Of a DNA stretch of 5,596 bases, positions 1 to 4,744 are shown in pieces (the stretch's first letter is position 1; each line of letters opens with the position of its first letter). Where the stretch lies: positions 1 to 5,596 of the forward strand of contig JASHVB010000069.1 in assembly GCA_030039695.1 (NCBI GenBank). The letters run 5' to 3'. Below the pieces are notes generated by a model. It had not been told where the DNA came from. It made no database searches and worked only from the letters and a program-made list of their open reading frames with translations. The DNA comes from Acetobacteraceae bacterium (GTDB lineage Bacteria > Pseudomonadota > Alphaproteobacteria > Acetobacterales > Acetobacteraceae). The translations under genes and the position numbers were made by a program.

Positions 1-86
1 AACAGGGATTGCACGAAGGCCGCGCGATGCTGCTGTGTCGCATAGTGGTGACGCAGAACAGGATGCGGTTGCAGAGGGGCAGTCAC
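1..86 (-). CDS. Start of a second minus-strand gene, probably a class I SAM-dependent methyltransferase (partial, runs off left edge)
   Basis: Seen: a minus-strand frame opens with GTG at 86-84, overlapping the TGA stop of the deacetylase in a GTGA arrangement, and stays open for 28 codons to the window edge. It reads VTAPLQPHPVL, then RHHYATQQHRAAFVQSL. Known: UbiE-like methyltransferases often begin with a short segment of the type Y-A-x-x-x-x-R-x-x-F-V-x-x-L-F just before the SAM-binding domain, and this stretch has that pattern. Inference: the gene is translationally coupled to the deacetylase and in the same operon. The SAM-binding motifs lie outside the window, so the family call rests on the N-terminus alone. 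An alternative start is the ATG at 43-41, but it is in another frame and that frame reads poorly. Confidence 0.5.
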   Translation of the reverse strand, partial: MTAPLQPHPVLRHHYATQQHRAAFVQSL

Positions 87-931
87 GACCGCGCCCATGG
101 CGTAGGCGGCTCGGCTAGGGCAAGCGGAAGGGACACTGCACGCAGCCCAGAGGCTTCAAGCAATTCCAGCAAGCGCGGCAGGACGTCGAGCACGACCGGC
201 GTTCCGAGGGCGGTGCGCGACGCACCGGTATCGTGCAGCAGCAGTATGTCGCCGGCTGCGAGGCCGCGCGTAAGTCGGCGCAGTACTTTTTGCGGGCTGC
301 GGCTGACGCGGTCGTAACCGCGCCGAGTCCAGGACACGTAGCACAAAGGCACCTCGGCGACCACCGGGTCGAGCAAGGGGCTGCGCAGTCCGACCGGGGC
401 CCGGAAGAATTGCGGATTGGTCCCCGACGTCTGGCTGAGCTTAGCCTGACCCCGGCGTATTTCGCGCCGTAGCGCACCAACGGAATAGAAGGCGAACCCG
501 AGCGAGTGGCTATCGCTGTGGTTTTCCACGCTGTGCCCGCGGCGGATAATTTCCTTGACTATGTGCGGAAAAGCCTCCGCACGTTTCCCAACGCAGAAGA
601 AACTCGCCTTCGCATCGTGTTGGTCCAGCAGATCCAGGATCCGTGGCGTGACTTCCGGGTCTGGACCGTCGTCGAACGTTAGGGCGACGAATGCTCGGCG
701 GTGACAAGCTTCTGATAGGCGTGACAGATTAGGGCCCAGCAATGTGCTCTTCGGCCACATGCCGAAACCAGTAAGCAGCAGGTGATTAAAGACAAGGGCT
801 CCAAGCAGCCAGCACCAGAGGGTTGGCACGGCGACGACAGCTATCACCAGGACCGCATGGAACCAAATGGAGAAGCATACGGCCGGAGCCGGAACCCAGG
901 AACGTTGGTTGTGACTGCAAGTGTCGGACAT
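83..931 (-). CDS. Membrane-anchored polysaccharide deacetylase (NodB-homology, carbohydrate esterase 4 type)
   Basis: A 282-residue protein. Residues about 19-57 are very hydrophobic and rich in Trp, giving one or two membrane segments that anchor the enzyme with its catalytic domain probably outside the cytoplasm. The NodB domain follows from about residue 80. Its motifs are all present: TFDDGPD (D87, D88), HSxxH (H138, H142), RAPVG (R177), SWTRRGYD (W201, D207) and LLLHD (H233). In this family the aspartates and histidines bind a divalent metal and act as catalytic base and acid in removing N-acetyl or O-acetyl groups from sugars. The substrate here cannot be read from sequence. I chose the ATG at 931 because the frame open upstream to 1237 is low-complexity and unlike the family; no strong Shine-Dalgarno precedes it. 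The stop overlaps the next gene's GTG, indicating an operon. Relatives I recall lie in lipid- or polyketide-type envelope gene clusters, but the window does not show this. Confidence 0.88.
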   Translation of the reverse strand: MSDTCSHNQRSWVPAPAVCFSIWFHAVLVIAVVAVPTLWCWLLGALVFNHLLLTGFGMWPKSTLLGPNLSRLSEACHRRAFVALTFDDGPDPEVTPRILDLLDQHDAKASFFCVGKRAEAFPHIVKEIIRRGHSVENHSDSHSLGFAFYSVGALRREIRRGQAKLSQTSGTNPQFFRAPVGLRSPLLDPVVAEVPLCYVSWTRRGYDRVSRSPQKVLRRLTRGLAAGDILLLHDTGASRTALGTPVVLDVLPRLLELLEASGLRAVSLPLALAEPPTPWARS

Positions 932-1273
932 CACGGCTGGGTCTAGGGCATTTCCACCCAGACTGGAATCAGGCGGTCGACTAGTTCGCTGGGCAGGAAT
1001 CCACATCTTGCAAAGCAGGCAACTCGGGCTCGGCCTGGGCATGCCAGGCGTCAGTTGGTTCCCCAAGCCGGGGAGGCCCACAAAAGCGCCGACGCACCCG
1101 GCGACCCGGGAAATCCCGCCGTCTTCCGTGGCGCAGCGTTGGCGTTTCCGGCAGGGGCCATACCGGGGGGCGAGCGCAAAATCAATGACAGGCCGCACGA
1201 CGGTGTTGGATGTGAGTGCGCGGCGTCGCAGGCCCAATGCGGCCGGGTCGGAGCCGCAGCGAGAAAGGAAGCG
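932..1273. other. Intergenic stretch with no recognisable gene
   Basis: This 342-bp segment lies between the TetR stop and the deacetylase start, both read leftward. The deacetylase frame is open across most of it (back to 1237), but the translation is Pro/Arg/Gly-rich with no hydrophobic or motif structure, as expected by chance in GC-rich DNA. The overlapping plus-strand frames are equally unstructured. I see no Rho-independent terminator after tetR and no clear promoter for the deacetylase, although a promoter is expected somewhere here unless the genes are cotranscribed. A minus-strand tail ending in LVDRLIPVWVEMP and a stop about 18 bp before the deacetylase start could be a gene remnant, but a stop lies about 30 codons upstream in that frame. 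Confidence 0.55.
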
Positions 1274-1900
1274 TCAACCCCGCCCCCGCTTTTGCTGGCC
1301 AAGGCTGATCACCTGCAGTCGCGCGGCGAGTTCCATCGTCGCCTGCTCCTGCGTCCAGTCCATCACGCAGGCGTCCTTGAAGGTGCTCTCGTAGATCGCC
1401 CAAACCGCCGCGATGGCCGGGCCGAGGTCGCGCTCGATCGGCTCGAAGGGCGCCGGTAGCTCGCCGAGGAGATCCGCCTGCTGCTCGCGCGTCCAGTACC
1501 AGCCTTGGGCGGCGCAGGCGCGGCGCCACGGCTTCACCGCCGGCTCGAAGTCGAAGGCGAGCATCCCGGCAAGGTGCGCCTCGACGCGGGCCCGTGCAGT
1601 CCGCTTGTGCAACCCATCATGCTTCGCCACCGCCTTCGCTTGGCGGATCTGCAAGTGAGCGGCGACCAGGAACAGAATGTCTGAGCGGCCCTTCGGCAAC
1701 ACGCGCCAGACCTGTGGATCCTGAAGCCCCATGCGGTGCGCGACCGCGCGCATGGTGAGCTCGTCCGGGCCCATTTCCGTGGCCATGGCGATGACGGTGG
1801 GGGCGACGTCTCGGCGCCATCGCGCCGGCGGTGGACCCCCGGTCCGGCGGGTGGGTGGGACCAAGGCGGCCACGGCTCGCCGCCGCTGCATGACCGGCAT
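1274..1900 (-). CDS. TetR/AcrR-family transcriptional regulator
   Basis: A 208-residue protein. Residues 31-83 form a TetR-type DNA-binding domain: helix 1 (VAPTVIAMATEMG), the TMRAVAHRMGLQ helix-turn-helix core (49-60), then VWRVLPKGRSDILFLVAAHL, matching the usual VYxHFxxKxDLL turn and fourth helix. The remaining 125 residues are the variable ligand and dimer domain. Total length is typical for the family. The start at 1900 has a GAGG Shine-Dalgarno (plus-strand CCTC 1911-1914) 10 nt upstream. No ATG lies between the methionine at 1891 and helix 1, so the N-terminal 28 residues (Arg/Pro-rich, MPVMQRRRAV) appear to be an extension of the usual TetR start. That extension lies wholly inside a repeated segment (1817-1954). 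TetR proteins usually repress their own divergent promoter, so the NUDIX gene starting at 2013 is a plausible target. Inducer unknown. Confidence 0.82.
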   Translation of the reverse strand: MPVMQRRRAVAALVPPTRRTGGPPPARWRRDVAPTVIAMATEMGPDELTMRAVAHRMGLQDPQVWRVLPKGRSDILFLVAAHLQIRQAKAVAKHDGLHKRTARARVEAHLAGMLAFDFEPAVKPWRRACAAQGWYWTREQQADLLGELPAPFEPIERDLGPAIAAVWAIYESTFKDACVMDWTQEQATMELAARLQVISLGQQKRGRG

Positions 1901-1954
1901 ATACGGTGCGCCTCGCGAATCTGCTCGGTCCGTACGTTAGGCACATTACATATG
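1817..1954. repeat. Direct repeat copy 1: tetR 5' end and promoter
   Basis: This 138-bp block aligns without any gap to 2520-2657, with about 105 of 138 bases identical by my count. It covers the first 28 tetR codons, the Shine-Dalgarno and most of the promoter. The best conserved runs, read on the minus strand, are CATATGTAATG, AGCAGATTCG, TCATGCAGCGGCGGCGAGC (19 nt) and GCCTTGGTCCCACCCA. Weaker similarity continues rightward for about 18 bp (11 of 18). Differences fall on all three codon positions of the tetR frame (8, 12 and 13 by my count), so the alignment shows no protein-level constraint. Both copies lie in the same orientation, 703 bp apart. Confidence 0.85.
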
Positions 1955-1962
1955 TCACGCAA
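1934..1962 (-). promoter_or_regulatory. Candidate tetR promoter with nearby palindromes
   Basis: On the minus strand, TTGCGT (1962-1957) and TAACGT (1939-1934) are separated by 17 bp, the standard sigma-70 spacing, and would start transcription about 25-30 bases before the tetR start at 1900. Both hexamers are only fair matches. Between them sits the 8-bp palindrome ACATATGT (1948-1955), with CGTACG at 1931-1936 overlapping the -10 hexamer. Either could be part of an operator bound by the adjacent regulator. The bases TAATG and CTAACG are conserved in the second copy at 2637-2657, whereas the TTG of the -35 hexamer is not. Assigned by eye only. Confidence 0.35.
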
Positions 1963-2012
1963 GACGAGGCGTAGAGCGCCATGGTTTGATCCCTGCCACA
2001 CGCGCCCGGCTC

Positions 2013-2711
2013 ATGGCGAGAATCAAGGGTGAAGGAACGGGCGTGCAATACGCTGCACCGCCGTTCCGGACTGAGTTTGGCAACTTGCAGATCCTCCTCA
2101 TCACCTCACGCGAGATGCCGCGGTGGGTCATTCCAAAGGGTTGGCCCATTCGCGGACCCCGGCCGAGAGAGGTGGTTGCCAGGGAGGCGCTTGAGGAAGC
2201 CTTGCTGGTCGGCAGGATCGCGGGCAAGGGCTCCTTCGGCTCCTCCCACTACACCAAACGCCTGCCCGACCATCGGGAAGCCCTCTGCCGCGCCAAAGCA
2301 TTCCTGCTGTCGGTCGATCACCAACTAGATGACTGGCAAGAGCAGGCGCAAAGGAAGTGCCGGTGGATGAACCGCCTCGGGGAGCTCGCCTCGTTGACGA
2401 CGGCGGCCTCCCCGAGATTCTTCTCGCCGCCTTTCCGGCGGTCCGGTTCCAGAGTCCCAAGGCGCGCCAGCGGAGGTGCCTCCCGCACTGCTTCTCATAC
2501 GGCGTCGGAGTCAGTCGCCCCATCGCGCCGGAGGCTGCCCCCAGCTCCTGCGGCTGGGTGGGACCAAGGCAACTGCAGCTCGCCGCCGCTGCATGATGTG
2601 CATACGTTGTGTACCTTACGAATCTGCTTGACCAGGTCGTTAGTTGCATTACATATGGCGCGCGAGATCCGGTGTCGCCGTTGCCGCGGCCCAGTAGATC
2701 CGACCACGTAA
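2013..2711 (+). CDS. NUDIX hydrolase with a frameshifted, probably non-native C-terminus
   Basis: From the ATG at 2013, residues 11-123 match small NUDIX hydrolases of the diphosphoinositol-polyphosphate/Ap-n-A type: VQYAAPPFR, ILLITSRE, RWVIPKGWP, then the Nudix helix REALEEALLV (57-66), KRL, and the CRAKAFLLSV strand. The family hydrolyses nucleoside diphosphates linked to another group, using Mg2+ held by the helix glutamates (E58, E61, E62, all present). Two defects are visible. The normally conserved glycine of the EExG box is Leu64. After codon 124 (2382-2384) the frame leaves the family pattern; the expected tail is found one frame over. The open frame then runs to 2711 through unrelated sequence, including repeat copy 2. 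An upstream TTG at 1986 is an alternative start; neither start has a clear Shine-Dalgarno. A sequencing error is the main alternative to real decay. Confidence 0.7.
   Translation: MARIKGEGTGVQYAAPPFRTEFGNLQILLITSREMPRWVIPKGWPIRGPRPREVVAREALEEALLVGRIAGKGSFGSSHYTKRLPDHREALCRAKAFLLSVDHQLDDWQEQAQRKCRWMNRLGELASLTTAASPRFFSPPFRRSGSRVPRRASGGASRTASHTASESVAPSRRRLPPAPAAGWDQGNCSSPPLHDVHTLCTLRICLTRSLVALHMAREIRCRRCRGPVDPTT
2385..2596 (+). pseudogene. Out-of-frame C-terminal part of the NUDIX hydrolase
   Basis: In the frame ending at the TGA 2594-2596, the sequence begins ARLVDDGGLPEILLAAF, which matches the usual NUDIX ending of this group (EAAxLVxEPxLxxLIxxF). Inserting a single G between 2384 and 2385 would join the two frames and read NRLGEARLVDD. 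The segment after about position 2440 no longer looks like the family and enters repeat copy 2 at 2520, so the original stop codon is probably lost as well. Confidence 0.6.
2511..2603 (-). pseudogene. Truncated duplicate of the TetR regulator N-terminus
   Basis: From the ATG at 2603 the frame reads MHIMQRRRAAVALVPPSRR and stops with TGA at 2513-2511 after 30 residues. It aligns codon for codon with tetR residues 1-28 (MPVMQRRRAVAALVPPTRR in that gene). The DNA-binding domain that should follow is absent; beyond the stop only a few bases still resemble tetR. The fragment could not make a working regulator. It may be the remnant of a paralogous regulator gene, or of a partial tandem duplication. 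Confidence 0.65.
2520..2657. repeat. Direct repeat copy 2: decayed copy of the tetR 5' end and promoter
   Basis: This is the partner of 1817-1954, same orientation, no gaps. The aligned ATG at 2603 and its second methionine at 2594 are kept, and a Shine-Dalgarno-like AAGG (plus-strand CCTT 2614-2617) lies at the same 10-nt spacing as in copy 1. The CATATGTAATG and CTAACG blocks of the promoter are kept, but the -35 TTG is lost. It lies immediately downstream of the damaged NUDIX gene. Confidence 0.85.
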
Positions 2712-3137
2712 ATGCATGGCGCGGAAATGCCCGCTGCGGGGGCAGTTCCGCGCCTCGTCATGCTGAGCAGACGGAGGCCGAGAGACTTTCGATGGGTAAG
2801 GGCACTCTTCCGCGAGCCGCCCCGTTATGTGGCCAGCCATCTCAAGGCATGGATCGGGGTGCGATAAAGCAGCGCATCGCCACCTTTGTCGGGCCGCTTA
2901 TGGATCGGCACGGTCATAAAATGAAAGAGCGCTAGCGCGGGCACCAGCAGTCCTCATCAGCGAAACAGGCGAGCGCCACTCCACCCACGTACGCAAAACG
3001 ATGTCGCCGTCAGAACTTCGGGCCATCGGAGGATGGCGGCGCCGGAAGCGCGACCTATCGACACGGGTTGAGGCAATCCAGCGCCTGATCCGGCTCGGGC
3101 TGACAATACCCTCGACCCAATCAGACAGGAAACGAAT
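2658..3137. other. Gene-poor stretch with remnants, a hairpin and two dubious short frames
   Basis: About 480 bp without a convincing gene. At 2716 an ATG-GCG-CGG-AAA (MARK, stop after 16 codons) lies exactly 703 bp from the NUDIX start (MARI), the offset of the repeat, and GATCC/CCAC stretches precede both, so it may be the eroded start of a second NUDIX copy. A strong hairpin covers 2718-2754. Two overlapping plus-strand frames, 2712-2867 (51 aa, ending VASHLKAWIGVR) and 2792-2935 (47 aa, ending DRHGHKMKER), have no recognisable family or Shine-Dalgarno at good spacing. GCGCTAGCGC (2929-2938) is a 10-bp palindrome, and GCCATC/GATGGC (3022-3037) is a 6-bp hairpin. The last ~100 bp should hold the promoter of the gene at 3138, but I cannot place it. 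Confidence 0.5.
2718..2754. repeat. Strong imperfect hairpin (9 bp + 5 bp)
   Basis: The outer arms GGCGCGGAA (2718-2726) and TTCCGCGCC (2746-2754) are perfect complements. After one A/G mismatch, TGCCC (2728-2732) pairs with GGGCA (2740-2744), leaving a 7-nt loop. No U-tract follows on either strand, so it is not a standard Rho-independent terminator. It could be a REP-like palindrome, a terminator of another type or a mobile-element scar. No second copy is seen in the window. Confidence 0.6.
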
Positions 3138-3824
3138 ATGACGACGAAGCTCTTGGCCGGCGTCGCCCTGATCGGCGCGCTCGCCAACTGCACGGCGTAT
3201 GTGCCTCCGCCGCGGCAGACCACCTACCTGACGCCACCGGCCTATGGTCCTGGCCTAAACTCATACGTCCCTCCGGGGCCCGCTAGTCCCTACATGGCGC
3301 ACAATCCGCGCCTGCCGCAATCCGCGGCGCCACCCGCTGTCCCTGCGCAAGCCACCACGCAACAAGGCAGCGTCGCGCGGTCCGCCTCCCAGGCACCGCA
3401 CTACTACGCGTCTCTGCCGTCGCAAGCGTACTCCACGGAACCACCTCCGGCGGCAGCGGCGCCACCCTATCAGGCGCCTCAGGACGCGCGACGGGCGGTC
3501 GTGGCTTGCGAGGCGAAATTCCTTCCGATGCTGAGCGGCGTCACCGACGCTCACACGGCTTACTTCATAATGCTGGGCGCCTGTAACAAGCCGCTGCGCA
3601 GCTTCATGCGTTGGTGCACGAACTCTGGGGGCAGCGACGATGCGTGTTCCAAGGATGGTGGCGCCTCGATCATCGCCGCGCTCAAGTCGGGTGTCGAGCG
3701 CGGTATTCTCGATTTCGATGCGCCGGTCACTGCGGTCCCGCCGCCTCCCCAGGGGCCTTTATCTCCGCTGCCTACAGTTCCCCCGGCAACGCCGAATTCG
3801 CCAGCAACAACCGAAACCCTCTAA
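3138..3824 (+). CDS. Exported Pro/Ala-rich protein with a four-cysteine domain (possible lipoprotein), function unknown
   Basis: A 228-residue protein with a good Shine-Dalgarno (AGGA 3127-3130, 7 nt before the ATG). Residues 1-16 form a signal peptide (MTTK, then LLAGVALIGALA). Cleavage is ambiguous: ALA before N17 fits signal peptidase I, while LANC (Cys18) resembles a lipobox but has Asn where Gly, Ala or Ser is usual. Residues about 22-113 are rich in Pro, Ala, Gln, Ser and Tyr, like a flexible linker through the periplasm or wall. Residues 116-195 look folded and contain Cys124, Cys149, Cys160 and Cys170, enough for two disulfides, in a largely helical-looking stretch. The tail (198-228) is again Pro/Thr-rich. 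This layout suggests an envelope protein with a tethered small domain. I recognise no family. It is followed by a 12-bp hairpin and a membrane-protein gene on the same strand. Confidence 0.75.
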   Translation: MTTKLLAGVALIGALANCTAYVPPPRQTTYLTPPAYGPGLNSYVPPGPASPYMAHNPRLPQSAAPPAVPAQATTQQGSVARSASQAPHYYASLPSQAYSTEPPPAAAAPPYQAPQDARRAVVACEAKFLPMLSGVTDAHTAYFIMLGACNKPLRSFMRWCTNSGGSDDACSKDGGASIIAALKSGVERGILDFDAPVTAVPPPPQGPLSPLPTVPPATPNSPATTETL

Positions 3825-3830
3825 CGCAAA

Positions 3831-3861
3831 CAGGGGTACGGAGGAAACGTCCGTACCCCTG
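3831..3861 (+). terminator. Perfect 12-bp hairpin between the exported protein and the membrane protein genes
   Basis: Arms CAGGGGTACGGA (3831-3842) and TCCGTACCCCTG (3850-3861) are exact complements with a 7-nt loop GGAAACG. The hairpin begins 6 nt after the stop of the upstream gene. It is stable and well placed to end or attenuate transcription, but CCCGCGC, not a T-run, follows on the plus strand. It may act as a U-less terminator, as an mRNA 3'-end protector, or as partial attenuation before the gene at 3887. Confidence 0.55.
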
Positions 3862-3886
3862 CCCGCGCTGGAAAAGAGCAACGACC

Positions 3887-4501
3887 GTGTTCAAATTCGA
3901 CAAGCAACGAGGGCTGTATACGACCCGGTCAGACAAGCTTCGAAAGATTCTCACCCTTTTGGGATACTGCGCTTTTGTTAGCTGGCTCATGTGGATCGGG
4001 GCGAAGCACGGCTTTCGAGGCCAGCTACCGCCTCATCCCGGCATCGGTGCTTTGGTCCTGTACGGAATCATCGTCCTGTTCTGCGCTGGGCTTTTGGCGT
4101 TGGGTCCGATCTGGTTGCTGTCCGTTATCGGCGGCTGGTCAACCGACTGCGAAGTCGCTGCCCTGGAAAACCTACTCGAATGGGCACCGACCGGAACTAT
4201 CTTCATGCTGGCGTGGACGGGTCTCGGATTGCAAACAACATTGATCACACTGGGCATTTTTGCCTTTGTCGTTTGGCTCGACAAGCGGTTTGAAGCTTTG
4301 ATGCATGAGGGATTCCGACGACTTAGCAGAGTAATGCGCATGGTTTGGACATTGCTCGTGATGTTCATCATATGGATGGATGAAGGCAGGGCCTCCGATT
4401 GGCAAATGATCTTTTATGCCTGGATGATGCCGCCGCTCCTGCTGGACGCTGTTGTAGCGGCCGGTTGCTGGATCTGGCGTGGCTTTCGAGGTGAACCATA
4501 A
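3887..4501 (+). CDS. Five-segment integral membrane protein, function unknown
   Basis: A 204-residue protein with hydrophobic segments at about 20-38, 53-80, 103-131, 150-165 and 174-197. The N-terminal 20 residues are polar and basic (MFKFDKQRGLYTTRSDKLRK). Basic loops follow segments 3 and 4 (DKRFEALMHEGFRRLSR), and the C-terminus is short (RGFRGEP). The frame is open far upstream, overlapping the preceding gene, so I chose the GTG at 3887: it is the only start after the hairpin with a plausible Shine-Dalgarno (GGAAAAGAG, 3870-3878) and it gives a sensible N-terminus. A later ATG (Met35) would cut into the first membrane segment. GC content is visibly lower here than in the flanking genes. 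Conserved acidic residues in or near membrane segments (D87, E89, E94 between segments 2 and 3) are noted, but I recognise no family. Same strand as the exported protein, 62 bp downstream. Confidence 0.7.
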   Translation: MFKFDKQRGLYTTRSDKLRKILTLLGYCAFVSWLMWIGAKHGFRGQLPPHPGIGALVLYGIIVLFCAGLLALGPIWLLSVIGGWSTDCEVAALENLLEWAPTGTIFMLAWTGLGLQTTLITLGIFAFVVWLDKRFEALMHEGFRRLSRVMRMVWTLLVMFIIWMDEGRASDWQMIFYAWMMPPLLLDAVVAAGCWIWRGFRGEP

Positions 4502-4744
4502 ACTAACAACTCGCTGAGTGGCGGATCTCTGCGGAATAATAACGAAACACATGTCCTGTCACGCCGAACCGCAGCGATCGATTGTGCCGACTATACGCAT
4601 GGCTGGACCAACGCCATCCGGTCGGGATACGCTGAATTTGTGCTCGCCCCGAGTATCACAGCCAGTCAATCGAAGGGCGCGTCGTATCAAGATCCTCCAC
4701 GGCTGATAGCACAACCTCGGCCGAGCCTACCACGCGTCAGTCGA
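4502..4744. other. Intergenic space between convergent genes
   Basis: The membrane protein gene ends at 4501 and the AI-2E-family gene, on the other strand, ends at 4745. The 243 bp between them hold only weak frames without Shine-Dalgarno or motifs. A 10-bp palindrome CTCGGCCGAG lies at 4716-4725, about 20 bp past the minus-strand stop, and might form part of a terminator; no T-run accompanies it. Confidence 0.45.

Noticed and set aside
9..480. Open frames on the plus strand opposite the deacetylase
   Set aside because: They are antisense shadows of a GC-rich gene whose minus-strand frame carries every NodB motif.
932..1237. N-terminal extension of the deacetylase to a 384-residue protein
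   Set aside because: The extra 102 residues are low-complexity, lack family similarity and would place a polar segment before the membrane anchor; the ATG at 931 gives the usual architecture.
921..1459. Plus-strand frames of 134-157 codons over the intergenic stretch and the tetR 3' end
   Set aside because: No Shine-Dalgarno, no motif, Arg/Pro/Ala-rich composition, and partly antisense to a recognised TetR gene.
1935..1941. GTTAGGC, which fits the integron attC core GTTRRRY
   Set aside because: No matching RYYYAAC partner with flanking inverted arms lies at attC distance, and the second repeat copy does not keep the motif.
1736..2032. Plus-strand frame in repeat copy 1 that aligns with the NUDIX read-through frame in copy 2 (shared GWDQG and SPPLHD)
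   Set aside because: The similarity follows from ungapped DNA identity; several other frames align equally well, and mismatches show no codon-position bias supporting this frame.
2712..2935. Short overlapping frames of 51 and 47 codons as small genes
   Set aside because: No recognisable family, poor ribosome binding sites, mutual overlap, and one start falls in the hairpin; too weak to call.
2929..2938. 10-bp palindrome GCGCTAGCGC
   Set aside because: Short and single; expected occasionally in GC-rich DNA, with no context pointing to a function.
4518..4706. 62-codon plus-strand frame in the convergent intergenic space
   Set aside because: No Shine-Dalgarno or motif, unstructured composition, and located where two genes end.
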